Part shown: one piece after another, positions 7,427 to 17,500 of the stretch | Layout of the letters: every line of letters begins with the position of its first letter | Numbering within the stretch: position 1 is the first letter of the stretch | Source of the DNA: Sphingobacteriia bacterium 24-36-13 | Lineage (GTDB): Bacteria; Bacteroidota; Bacteroidia; Chitinophagales; Chitinophagaceae | DNA length: 48,652 nucleotides | NCBI GenBank assembly: GCA_002281875.1 | Contig: NCHN01000021.1 | Coordinates: 1-48,652 of the forward strand | Reading direction: 5' to 3' | Notes under the pieces: generated by a model | Database searches by the model: none | The model's input: the letters and a program-made list of their open reading frames with translations, nothing else | What the model was told of the DNA's origin: nothing | Translations under genes and position numbers: made by a program

Positions 7427-8566
7427 ATGAAAGAGGAACAATTTTGGATACTCCTGACAAAAAAGCTTTGCGGGGAAGCAACTGCCGAAGAATTGGCCTT
7501 ATTGCAGGAATTTATTAATGAGAACAATGAGCAATTAGCTTCTCATGACGTATTGCAAGACTTATTTTCTGCTAATCCAAAATTAGAAGAAACAAATAAG
7601 CAAAAGCTGGAAGACCTTTATTTAAATCATGTTAATCGCTTAAAGTCTCAAACAAACGATTTTTCTGAAAATGATTTGCGCAATGAAAATCACCTTAAAA
7701 AAGAGAAAGCTACTTCTTCAACTACCTTTCGCTTGATTAAAATTGTTTCATCTATAGCGGCTGTTGGTATTGGTATATTCTTTATAGTTGAAACCCATTA
7801 TGATGAAAAACAGAATATTGTTCAAGGTACGCGCTCACACAATGAGGTAAATGTAAGTATGGGCTCAAAGTCTAAAGTGGTTTTACCTGATGGTACACAG
7901 GTTTGGATTAATTCTGGCAGCAAACTCACTTATAATGGTTCATTTAAAGGGAATTTGAGAGAAGTTGTGTTAGACGGGGAGGCTTATTTTGATGTAGTTC
8001 GTGACATTGCACGCCCTTTTATAGTTCATACTTCAGCTATTGATATTCATGTATTGGGAACAGTTTTTAATGTAAAAGCTTATGATGTTGATAAAACTAT
8101 TGAAGCTACTTTAATTCATGGATCAATAGAAGTTGTTAATAGAAAGCAACCAAGTGCCCCTAAAGTAATGCTTAAACCACACGAGAAAATCATCTTTAAT
8201 AAAGACTTGGTGCTCAGTAGAAAAGACGCAAAAACTCAATATGTTCCTAAGCCAACTGAATTACCCGTTACATATTATGCTTTGGTTACTCCAATTCCAA
8301 AAACGATTTCTGATTCTAGTATAATAGAAACAAGTTGGGTATATAATAAAATTGTATTTGAGGAAGAGAAAATGTCTGATATAGCTGTTAAGCTTGAAAG
8401 ATGGTACAATGTCAAAATTGAAATTGCAGATGAAAAAATTCGCAATATTCGGCTTAGTGGTTCTTTTGTTGATGAATCAATAGAAGAGGCATTGAAATAT
8501 TTACAATTACTAATCCCTTTTAAATACCAAAACAAAAACAATATGATTACAATTAGTAAAAAATAA
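7427..8566 (+). CDS. FecR-family anti-sigma factor
   Basis: A 379-residue single-pass inner-membrane regulator. The cytoplasmic N-terminal part (1-100) binds the sigma factor, a membrane segment spans about residues 103-121, a FecR domain (about 137-235, GSKSKVVLPDGTQVWINSGS) lies in the periplasm, and a DUF4974-like C-terminal domain (about 310-379, LSGSFVDESIEEALKYLQLL) contacts the STN domain of the SusC transporter. It lies 64 nt after the sigma gene and 100 nt before susC. Together they form a trans-envelope signalling chain SusC-FecR-sigma. The length is normal for the family. Confidence 0.93.
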   Translation: MKEEQFWILLTKKLCGEATAEELALLQEFINENNEQLASHDVLQDLFSANPKLEETNKQKLEDLYLNHVNRLKSQTNDFSENDLRNENHLKKEKATSSTTFRLIKIVSSIAAVGIGIFFIVETHYDEKQNIVQGTRSHNEVNVSMGSKSKVVLPDGTQVWINSGSKLTYNGSFKGNLREVVLDGEAYFDVVRDIARPFIVHTSAIDIHVLGTVFNVKAYDVDKTIEATLIHGSIEVVNRKQPSAPKVMLKPHEKIIFNKDLVLSRKDAKTQYVPKPTELPVTYYALVTPIPKTISDSSIIETSWVYNKIVFEEEKMSDIAVKLERWYNVKIEIADEKIRNIRLSGSFVDESIEEALKYLQLLIPFKYQNKNNMITISKK

Positions 8567-8569
8567 AAA

Positions 8570-8593
8570 CGGGAAATGTTCCAGCATTTCCCG
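8570..8593 (+). terminator. Strong hairpin after fecR (terminator or attenuator)
   Basis: A perfect 9-bp stem, CGGGAAATG / CATTTCCCG, with a 6-nt loop (TTCCAG), begins 4 nt after the fecR stop. There is no U-tract after it on the plus strand (CAAAAGTG follows). On the minus strand it is followed by a T-rich run, but no minus-strand gene ends here. It could end or stabilise the sigma-fecR transcript, separating it from susC. Confidence 0.5.
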
Positions 8594-8614
8594 CAAAAGT
8601 GTAGCAAACAACTC

Positions 8615-8630
8615 TTGGAGTAAACTCCAA
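8615..8630 (+). other. Small hairpin in the susC leader
   Basis: TTGGAG (8615-8620) pairs with CTCCAA (8625-8630) around a 4-nt loop, TAAA. It lies 36 nt before the susC ATG and 21 nt after the larger hairpin. It may be a leader RNA structure or an operator for the ECF sigma region. Confidence 0.35.
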
Positions 8631-8666
8631 ATGACGTTGCATTCTTTTATAATCTAAACCAAAATT

Positions 8667-11600
8667 ATGCAAAAAAGTGTACATCCTAGCCACAAAAAGT
8701 GGCGCAGGACGCTTCTTAAATCCTTGCTTATTATGAAGCTTGCCATTGTAATTACCTTATTAACGGTCATGCAGGTAAATGCAACCACCTCTGCAGGTCA
8801 AAAAGTTAATCTAAAGACTTCTAAGACGGAAATCAAGAAAGTATTAAAACAAATAGAAAATGAAGGATATTTTCGTTTTCTATACAATTCAGATTTGAAA
8901 GACTTGAAAACAAAAGTGAATTTCAGTGCTTTCAATTGGACAATTGACCAATCTTTAAATGGCTTGTTTACAGGTACTAATTTAACCTATAAGCAATTGG
9001 GCGGTAATCTTTTTGCCATATTGTCTACAAATGAAATAGAAAATGAGCGCATTAAAATTACTGGTAAAATTGTTGGAGAAAACAATGAGCAATTATCTGG
9101 TGCTTCTGTTTTAGAAAAAGGGACCAACAATGGAACTTCAGCAGATAACAATGGTAACTTTATTATTACAGTTGACAAAAACGCAACATTAGTAGTAAGT
9201 AGCCTTGGATATGAGCCAATTGAAATAAAAGTGGCGGGTCGTTCCATTGTAGACGTTCAGCTTACTTTATCTGTTAAAAAAATGGATGAAGTAGTTGTAA
9301 TTGGATATGGAACCGCAAGTAAAAGAGATCTCACTGGATCTATTGTAAAGATTGCGGGTAAAGATGTTGCAGACAAACCCAACACCAACCCTGTCGCTTC
9401 ATTACAAGGTAAAGTTGCGGGGCTTTCTGTTGTAAATAGTGGAACTCCAGGAGCTGCCCCAGATATCAGAATTAGGGGAACAATTAGTATTGGTTCTGTG
9501 AGACCTTTATATGTTGTTGATGGTGTATTCAATGATAATATAGATTATATTAATCCTAATGATATTGAATCCATTGAAGTATTAAAGGACCCATCCTCCC
9601 TCGCTATATTTGGTGTAAGAGGTGCAGCAGGAGTTATTGCCATTACAACCAAACGAGCAAAAGCTGGTCAAGTAATCATCAATTTCAATAGCTCTTACGG
9701 CTTTAAAAAATTGGTGAATAAAATTCAATTAGCCAGTGGCGAACAGTTCAAAACGCTATATGAAGAAGAGAAAGCCAATATTGGCGTAACATCTCCATTT
9801 GATTATAGCAACTGGACAGCAAATACCGATTGGATTGATGCAGTAACTAGAACTGGTTCATTTAGCTCAAGTAACTTAAGCTTATCATCTAGTACAGAAA
9901 AAAATAAATTCAATTTTGGTATTGGTTATACTGGGGATGAGGGTCTAATAAAACATGAAAAATTAGAAAGATTTCAACTTTCTTTTAATGATGAAGTGAA
10001 ATTGAATAAATCTATACGAGTTGGTATTAATTTTAATGCTACTCGTCAAAATAACCCATATAATGCTACTTATATTTTAGATCAGGCACGTAAAGTTATT
10101 CCATTAGTTAGCGATGGAACAATTCCTATTAAAGCTAAAAATCCTTATGGTCTTGATAGCACTGTTCAAAATTTATACTATGAGCTTCCATCTATTCAAA
10201 ATTCTGGTGTAGTAAATCCATTGATTCAACTAGAGAATGAATATAATAAAACAAAAAATGTAGAATATAGAACTGTGGGTAGTGTTTTTGGAGAAGTTAA
10301 TTTCTTAAAAAACTTTACATTTAAAGCTAGTTTTTATGCAGACATTAGTAATGTAAATATTAGGCAATACACACCACTTTATAATGCTTATGATGCTGCT
10401 CTTAAACGAGCTTTTTTGTATAGTCGTACTACAACCGTTTCTGAAAATGATCTTTCTTACAAAAAGTTTCAACAAGATTATATTTTAAATTATAGGAAAA
10501 GTTTTGGAGACCATAATTTAACAGCTATGGCTGGTTGGACAACCTATTATTACGGGAATTTTAATAGATTTGCTTCGGCAAGACAGAGTGCAACAGGAGC
10601 AGCAATCCCTGATGATGAAAGGTTCTGGTTCATCAATAATGGGTTTACAGACCCCACAACAAAAGTGTCTAACTCAGATCAAAGAGAAAGAACAACCGCT
10701 TCTGGATTATTGCGTGTACTATATAATTACCAAGGGAAATATTTCTTGAATGCCTCTTTACGTAGAGATGGTTCATCTCAAATTTCTCCTAATAACCGTT
10801 GGCAGAATTTTTGGGCTGTTGGTGGAGCTTGGGAAATCACAAAAGAGAATTTCTTCCAAAACCAAAGCATTTTTGATTTCTTAAAGTTAAAAGCTTCAAT
10901 GGGCGTTTTAGGTAACCAAAATACCTACGGTTATGATTATCCCTTTTATCCAGGTTTAGTTGCTGGTAATGCTGCAGTATTTGGAAACTTAGTTTACAAT
11001 GCCTATTCTCAATCTTATTTGCCTAATCCCAATTTGAAATGGGAAACTGTTCATGCAAAGGAAATTGGATTTGAATTTAATGCACTTAAGAATAAGCTAC
11101 ACGTAGAATTTAGCTACTTTAATAAGCTAACAAAAGACCTTATGACATTTATTCCAGGTAGTCAAGGGGTTTCAAATGGTTTAGATAATATAGGAAGTAT
11201 CAGAAACAGTGGCATTGAACTATCTGCAAGCTATACAAAGGAATTTTCTAAAGATCTTTCTTTAACTGTTAGTGGAAACTTTACAACTTATAAAAATAAA
11301 GTCGAGTCATTGGCAACAAAAGAATTCTCAATTGTTTCTGGAGTTAATAGAACAACAGTAGGGTTACCAATTGGGTATTTCTATGGGTATATAGTAGAGG
11401 GTATTTATCAGTCATATGCTGAAAAATTAGGTTCTCCAGTTAATACTGAATTTTCATATGGTCCTGGCGACTTGAAATACAAAGATATTAATGGAGATGG
11501 AAAAATTAATACAGCAGATAGAACTATGATTGGAAATCCTACGCCTGATTTTGCTTATGGTGGAACAATTTCCTTAAAGTACAAAAATGTAGACTTTGGT

Positions 11601-12029
11601 ATTGATTTAGGTGGAGTATATGGGAATGAGATTTTTAGAAATTGGGGAGGTACCGAATCGCCATTCCAAAGAGTAAATTATGCTGCTTTCAAAGTAAACA
11701 GATGGCATGGTCCTGGAACTTCAAATTGGGATCCAATTCTTGCACAAGACCATAGAATTAATTACGAAGCATCTACATATAACATTGAAGATGGTAGTTA
11801 TTTCAGAATAAGAAATATACAGTTAGGATACAATTTGTCTTCTTCATTTTTAAATAAAGCAAAAATTAAATCCTTAAGAGCATTTGTTAACGTTCAGAAC
11901 TTCAATACTTGGAAAAGAAATTCTGGTTATACTCCAGAGTTTGGAGGAAGTGCAGTTTCCTTTGGAGTTGACAATGCTGGTGGTGCCATTCCATTAACAA
12001 CCACTTTTGGATTAAATGTAACTTTCTAA
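8667..12029 (+). CDS. SusC/RagA-type TonB-dependent transporter with STN signalling domain
   Basis: A 1120-residue outer-membrane transporter for oligosaccharides. After the signal region (about 1-40) comes an STN domain (about 45-115, IKKVLKQIENEGYFRFLYNS), then a carboxypeptidase-regulatory-like domain (about 128-205), the DEVVVIGYGTASKRDLTG segment typical of SusC, a plug (to about residue 330) and a long beta-barrel ending in an aromatic residue (NVTF). The STN domain marks it as a transducer that talks to FecR, matching the upstream sigma/fecR pair. SusD follows 22 nt later and forms the lid of the complex. The leader carries two hairpins. Confidence 0.95.
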   Translation: MQKSVHPSHKKWRRTLLKSLLIMKLAIVITLLTVMQVNATTSAGQKVNLKTSKTEIKKVLKQIENEGYFRFLYNSDLKDLKTKVNFSAFNWTIDQSLNGLFTGTNLTYKQLGGNLFAILSTNEIENERIKITGKIVGENNEQLSGASVLEKGTNNGTSADNNGNFIITVDKNATLVVSSLGYEPIEIKVAGRSIVDVQLTLSVKKMDEVVVIGYGTASKRDLTGSIVKIAGKDVADKPNTNPVASLQGKVAGLSVVNSGTPGAAPDIRIRGTISIGSVRPLYVVDGVFNDNIDYINPNDIESIEVLKDPSSLAIFGVRGAAGVIAITTKRAKAGQVIINFNSSYGFKKLVNKIQLASGEQFKTLYEEEKANIGVTSPFDYSNWTANTDWIDAVTRTGSFSSSNLSLSSSTEKNKFNFGIGYTGDEGLIKHEKLERFQLSFNDEVKLNKSIRVGINFNATRQNNPYNATYILDQARKVIPLVSDGTIPIKAKNPYGLDSTVQNLYYELPSIQNSGVVNPLIQLENEYNKTKNVEYRTVGSVFGEVNFLKNFTFKASFYADISNVNIRQYTPLYNAYDAALKRAFLYSRTTTVSENDLSYKKFQQDYILNYRKSFGDHNLTAMAGWTTYYYGNFNRFASARQSATGAAIPDDERFWFINNGFTDPTTKVSNSDQRERTTASGLLRVLYNYQGKYFLNASLRRDGSSQISPNNRWQNFWAVGGAWEITKENFFQNQSIFDFLKLKASMGVLGNQNTYGYDYPFYPGLVAGNAAVFGNLVYNAYSQSYLPNPNLKWETVHAKEIGFEFNALKNKLHVEFSYFNKLTKDLMTFIPGSQGVSNGLDNIGSIRNSGIELSASYTKEFSKDLSLTVSGNFTTYKNKVESLATKEFSIVSGVNRTTVGLPIGYFYGYIVEGIYQSYAEKLGSPVNTEFSYGPGDLKYKDINGDGKINTADRTMIGNPTPDFAYGGTISLKYKNVDFGIDLGGVYGNEIFRNWGGTESPFQRVNYAAFKVNRWHGPGTSNWDPILAQDHRINYEASTYNIEDGSYFRIRNIQLGYNLSSSFLNKAKIKSLRAFVNVQNFNTWKRNSGYTPEFGGSAVSFGVDNAGGAIPLTTTFGLNVTF

Positions 12030-12051
12030 GAACAATAAATTATTATTCAAT

Positions 12052-13560
12052 ATGAAAAAGAATATAAAAATAGTTTTCTCGATGTTGGCATTGTCTTCCA
12101 TGATAATGTTGCTCGCGGGCTGTAATAAATTTCTGGACAGAAAGCCACTGAGTGCAACTTTAGATGATTTAAATCAGGGTGGTTTAGAAGGTCAGATTTA
12201 TGGGTTATATAGTAACCTAAGAAACAGCGCAGGCTTTACAACTATTCCATGGTTAGCCATGCATGATTTTAGATCAGATGATTCAGAAAAAGGATCAGAT
12301 CCATCTGATGGCGCTGAGTGGGTTGCTCCATTTGATAGATACCAATATGTTAAGGATTTATGGGCTAGTAATACTTATTGGGACGACCATTACGCCCTAA
12401 TCAATTTAGCAAACACCGCAATTCAAACAGCCGATTCCTTAAAGCTTACTGATCCTGCTTCTATGAATAATATTGCTGAAGCCAGATTTTTTAGAGCATT
12501 TGCCTACTTTGATTTAGTAAGAAGTTTTGGGGATGTTCCAAAAATTGATTTCAGGGTATATAATGCATCACAAGCGAATATTGCAAAGTCTCCTGCATCA
12601 GCAATTTATGCTTTGATTGATGCAGATTTAACTTTTGCTGCAGGTAACCTTCCAACAGTTTGGGGTAATCAATATCCAGGTAGGCTTACGAGTGGAGCTG
12701 TTAAAACTTTACATGCGAAGTCGTATCTTTTTAGAGGCAATTGGTCTCAAGCACTAAGTTTATCTCAACAAGTTATTTCTTCTAGTTCATATTCGTTGTT
12801 TAGTAGTTATTACGGTATTTTTAAAGATGCTGGTGAAAATAGCAGTGAATCTATTTTTGAAATACAAGCATATGTAAGTCCCAATGGCTCTATTAAAAAT
12901 GGATGTCAATTTGCAACAACACAAGGTGTAAGAGGATCGAATGCAAGTGGATGGAATTTAGGTTGGGGTTGGAATACACCCACCGATAATTTAGTTGCTG
13001 CTTATGAACCGGGAGATGTTAGAAAAGGATCAACTATTTTATTCTCAGGTCAATCAGATGATCCTTCTACTGGAGGGTATGGTAGAGTATTACCTGGTTC
13101 AACTTTTGATGTTCCAGCTGGCCCACTGCCAAGAAAGTATTGGAATAAGAAGATCTATGCTGATCCAGCATATAGAGCATCTACTGGCCAATCGGACAAT
13201 CCGAATTGGATTAATAAAAGAATTTTTCGATATGCTGATGTATTGTTAATGGCTGCAGAATGTCATAATGAGTTAGGTAATGGGGCACAGGCAATCCCTT
13301 TTGTAAATGCGGTTAGAAATCGAGCAGGATTGGCAAATATTACCTTCACTACTCAAGCTGATTTGCGAAATTTGATAAAGCAAGAAAGGCGTGTTGAGTT
13401 TGGTGTAGAAGGAGAAAGATTTTTTGATTTAGTTAGGTGGGGGGATGCCGTTACTGTTTTAGGTCCATTGGGATATACCAATAAATGTAGGTTTTATCCT
13501 ATACCTCAACCTGCAATTGATAAGTCTGGAGGTTTGTTAGTTCAAAATCCAGAGTGGTAA
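12052..13560 (+). CDS. SusD/RagB-type outer-membrane lipoprotein
   Basis: A 502-residue SusD homologue, the substrate-binding lid of the SusC pore on the cell surface. The signal peptide ends in a clean lipobox with C24 (LLAGC), followed by NKFLDRKP, typical of SusD proteins. The C-terminal half contains RYADVLLMAAECHNELG and the RRVEFGVEGERFFDLVRWGD motif shared by the family. The length is usual. It is co-directional with susC and 22 nt away. The glycan specificity cannot be read directly; the neighbouring enzymes suggest a beta-glucan. Confidence 0.95.
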   Translation: MKKNIKIVFSMLALSSMIMLLAGCNKFLDRKPLSATLDDLNQGGLEGQIYGLYSNLRNSAGFTTIPWLAMHDFRSDDSEKGSDPSDGAEWVAPFDRYQYVKDLWASNTYWDDHYALINLANTAIQTADSLKLTDPASMNNIAEARFFRAFAYFDLVRSFGDVPKIDFRVYNASQANIAKSPASAIYALIDADLTFAAGNLPTVWGNQYPGRLTSGAVKTLHAKSYLFRGNWSQALSLSQQVISSSSYSLFSSYYGIFKDAGENSSESIFEIQAYVSPNGSIKNGCQFATTQGVRGSNASGWNLGWGWNTPTDNLVAAYEPGDVRKGSTILFSGQSDDPSTGGYGRVLPGSTFDVPAGPLPRKYWNKKIYADPAYRASTGQSDNPNWINKRIFRYADVLLMAAECHNELGNGAQAIPFVNAVRNRAGLANITFTTQADLRNLIKQERRVEFGVEGERFFDLVRWGDAVTVLGPLGYTNKCRFYPIPQPAIDKSGGLLVQNPEW

Positions 13561-13599
13561 CTGTTGGGTATACCTTTTACAACTTTTAAATCAGAAATT

Positions 13600-14436
13600 A
13601 TGTATAAAACAAATTTTAAAAATAAAGTTAATATATTGGCTTTATTGGCAATCATACTATTCAGCTGTCAAAAAATGGATCGCCCTGCTTTAGCTAATTA
13701 TGTTAAAGACGCCAACCCCCCTGGCGGTCCTTTAAAATTCTATACTGCTTTTGATGGAACTACTTCAGATCCATTGATGAACGCAGTTGATAGCATTAGA
13801 GCAACGTTTGCTTCTGCAAACCCATTAGCTTCTATTGCTGGAATATCTGGAAAAGCAGTACAAGGCACCGATGGTAAAGCATTACTATATCCTTCTGCAA
13901 ACGATTTTAAAACCGCAACAAGCTTTAGCATATCATTTTGGTTAAAAAATACTGCGCAAGCTGGTAGAACAGAATTTCTTTTTTCATTGGTTGATGATAC
14001 TTATGGTTGGCATCATAGTGCTGCATTTGTATTAGTAGAAAATCAAACACCTACTAAAGCCACAATGAAATTTGGTTTGATGGATCAATGGCTTGAAGGA
14101 AATTTTGAAAAGCCAATGTTTGATGGTAATTGGCATCATATTGTTTATGCTTATGATCAGGCCACTTCAAAAATGTCTTATTACTTTGATGGTGCATTGG
14201 TAACTGGATTATCTGCAGCCCAAACAGATGCAAAGAATGGAGGAAATGCTAGAGGTGCTGTAAATTTTTCTAATGCAACAAATATGGTAATAGGTGGATG
14301 GAATAAACATGCAAATATTACTGGCCCTACTGATGGTTGGATTAGTTCTTTCACCGGCGGTATAGACCAGTTTAGGTTGTATAGTAAAGCACTTACTTCA
14401 ACTGAAGTAGCTGCTTTGTATGCGAACAAAAATTAA
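13600..14436 (+). CDS. LamG-like (concanavalin-fold) surface lipoprotein
   Basis: A 278-residue lipoprotein (C23 in the lipobox LFSC) with a LamG/jelly-roll domain from about residue 45 to the end: TSFSISFWLKN, then GNWHHIVYAYDQATSKMSYYFDG and the closing GGIDQFRLYSKALTSTEVAALY. These are hallmarks of the LamG_3 (concanavalin A-like) fold, which binds sugars. In its position after susD it is probably a surface glycan-binding protein that helps the SusCD complex. The frame is open back to a TTG at 13564, but the ATG at 13600 gives the proper signal peptide. A terminator-like hairpin follows the gene. Confidence 0.85.
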   Translation: MYKTNFKNKVNILALLAIILFSCQKMDRPALANYVKDANPPGGPLKFYTAFDGTTSDPLMNAVDSIRATFASANPLASIAGISGKAVQGTDGKALLYPSANDFKTATSFSISFWLKNTAQAGRTEFLFSLVDDTYGWHHSAAFVLVENQTPTKATMKFGLMDQWLEGNFEKPMFDGNWHHIVYAYDQATSKMSYYFDGALVTGLSAAQTDAKNGGNARGAVNFSNATNMVIGGWNKHANITGPTDGWISSFTGGIDQFRLYSKALTSTEVAALYANKN

Positions 14437-14459
14437 GTTTTGGCAGTTTTTAACATGAG

Positions 14460-14492
14460 CAAAGGGCTGATCTTTTAAGTATCAGTCCTTTG
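14460..14492 (+). terminator. Terminator-like hairpin inside the polysaccharide locus
   Basis: CAAAGGGCTGAT (14460-14471) pairs with ATCAGTCCTTTG (14481-14492), a 12-bp stem with one G-U pair, around a 9-nt loop. An AT-rich tail (TATTTTATATT) follows. It starts 24 nt after the LamG gene stop and ends 18 nt before the next ATG. It probably terminates or attenuates the susC-susD-LamG transcript, giving less message for the enzymes downstream. Confidence 0.65.
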
Positions 14493-14510
14493 TATTTTAT
14501 ATTAAATTCT

Positions 14511-17500
14511 ATGATAAAAGTGCATTCACTTCCAATTAAGCTGCTTTGTAATTTTCTATTTTTTGTTTTCCTGCTTGGGGCTTGCAAAAATAAACAAACA
14601 TTGTTTTCTAAAATAAACCCAATAACTTCAAATATTTCATTTACCAATGAATTAAAGGAAAAGGATGGAATAAGTATTCTTTATTACCTCTATTATTATA
14701 ATGGGGGTGGTGTTGCAACAGGAGATATTAACAATGATGGTTTAATTGATATTTATTTTACTGCAAATTCTACAGGTAAGAATAAACTTTATTTAAATAA
14801 AGGTGATTTTAAGTTTGAAGATATTACGGACAAATCTGGCGTTAAAGGAATTTCCGATTGGTGTTCAGGGGTAACTATGGCAGATGTTAACGCGGACGGT
14901 TACTTAGATATTTATGTATCTACTGTAAGTAATAAGTATGGATTAAAAGGGCACAACGAATTATATATTAATAATAAAAATGGAACATTTACAGAAGAAT
15001 CTTCAAAGTATGGGTTAAATACTGCTTGTTTTTCTACACAGTCTGTTTTTTTCGATTACGATCTTGATGGAGATTTAGATTGTTATATTTTAAATCAATC
15101 ACATAAACCGCATGCTAATATTGTTAATATTAGCAATAGAGCCAATTATGATTCTTTGTCTGGTGATCGATTGTTTCGAAATGATGTTGCTACTACTGGT
15201 AAATTTACCGACGTTACTGCAGCTTCTGGAATTTATCAGAGTAATCTTGGATATGGTTTGGGAATTTCAATTGGTGATTTAAATAATGATGGGTGGGATG
15301 ATATTTATATTGGAAATGATTTTCATGAAAACGACTACTATTATGTAAACCAGCAAAATGGAACTTTCAAGGAAGTTGGGGCTGATCACTTTGGTCACTA
15401 TAGTAGATTTAGTATGGGAAATGATATTGCAGATTATAATAATGATGGACAATTAGATGTTATTACTGTTGATATGCTGCCCCCTGATGAAAAGACATTA
15501 AAAACTTATGGAAGTGACGAAAATCCTGACATCTATAAGGTTAAGTTAGAGCGAAATGGATATCAGAAGCAGTATTCACGTAATAGCTTACATAAAAACA
15601 ATGGCAATGGTGTTACTTTTAGTGAAGTTGGTTTAATGGGGGGTGTGTCAGCTACTGATTGGAGTTGGGCTCCACTTTTTGCCGATTTTGATAATGACGG
15701 TAATAAAGATCTTTTTATTTCTAGTGGAATAGTAAAACGCCCGGTTGATTTAGATTATGTTCAATTTGTTTCTGATATGAAGTCTAATAAAGGACTTGAT
15801 ATAACTGATAAATTTGATCAAGAAGTAATTGATAAAATGCCTGATGGTAGTTCTCATCCATTTATGTTTAAAGGAGATGGATTACATGGATTTACTGATG
15901 TTAGTAAGGAATGGGGCACTGCAAATATGAAAGGCTATTATACAGGGGCTTCCTATGCAGATTTCAATAACGACGGCAAACTAGATGTAATTATTAACCC
16001 AATCAATGAAAAAGCAGTTTTATTAAAGAATACTTCTACAGATAGTAGTATGGCTATTTCATTAAAGGGAAATACTGCCAATACCTTTGGAATTGGTGCT
16101 AAAGTGTATTTGTTTAATCAATCGAAAACGCAGTATCAGCAGTTGATGTTAACACGTGGGTTTCAGTCTTCTACTGCTCCAGAATTACACTTCGGATTGC
16201 CTAATGGTCAACTACCCGATAGCATTTTAGTAGTTTGGCCAAATAATACTTTTCAATTAATTAAACAGAATATTGGATTTGGAAAGATGCAGATTCAACA
16301 AGATGATGCAAAAGGGGCTTTTAATTTTTCTTCATTTTTTCAATCTTCTAAAAATCTTTTAACCAATATTAGTAAAGATGTATTGGTCAATTGGGTGCAT
16401 CAAGAAAATGATTTTATTGATCATAATCGACAATACTTAATTCCACATCAATTATCTTCAAGAGGTCCTAAAATAGCAGTAGCAGACATTAATAAGGATG
16501 GACTTGAAGATTTTTTTGTTTGTGGTGCTTCCGAGCAGCCAAATACTATATTGGTTCAGCAAGCAAATGGAAATTTTGAAAAAATGATTTTACCTAATTC
16601 TGGGATGTCTTTACATGCCGAGAAAGTCGATGCTGTATTTTTTGATGCCAATTTGGATGGCTATCAAGACCTTTATATAGTAAGTGGTGGCAATCAATAC
16701 GATAATGGCAATCCTGCACTTCTTGATCATTTTTATTTGAGTAATGGGAAGGGGGGATTTGTTCCTTCTGATCATTTAATACCTAAACTAGCTTTTAATA
16801 AATCTTCTGTAACTACTATTGATTTTGATAAAGATGGAGACACAGATTTATTTATAACAGGATTAGCAGATGCTGCCAAATATGGAATAGCCCAATCTTC
16901 TTATTTATTAGTTAATAATGGTAAAGCGTTATTCACTGTTGCTCCTAATTCAATAATTAACGCTGACAACCTTGGAATGGCTACCAGTTCAACGTCTGCA
17001 GATGTAAACAATGATGGGTGGAGTGATTTAATTATAGCTGGTGAATGGATGAAAATTACACTGTTCCAAAATCAGAAAGGCAAATTTAAAAAAGTCACTA
17101 TTCCAAACTCAAGTGGGCTATGGCAAACTATTGTTCAAACTGATGTAAACAATGATGGGTGGATAGATTTTTTGGTAGGGAATTGGGGACACAATACCAA
17201 ATTAAGTGCAGGTAAGAATGGGCCTTTAAAGTTATATGTAAAAGACTTTGATAACAATGGATCGCTTGAACAAGTGATGTGTTATACTATAAACAATAAC
17301 GAATATACTTTTCTTGGGAAAGATGAATTAGAGAGGGCGCTCCCTGTGCTTAAAAAAGCATATTTAAAATATGGTGAAGTTGCTGGTAAAACGGTTCAGT
17401 ACATGTTCTATGATTTATTTAAAGATTATATAGAATTAGATGCTGTTACCCTCAGTTCTGTATGTTTTATAAATAATGGCAAGGGAGGCTTCAAAATGTT

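Noticed and set aside
17001-17163. 22-bp exact direct repeat inside the FG-GAP gene
   Set aside because: As a mobile or CRISPR-type repeat it is rejected: only two copies, both encoding the same calcium-loop motif in frame. It is explained by protein repeats.
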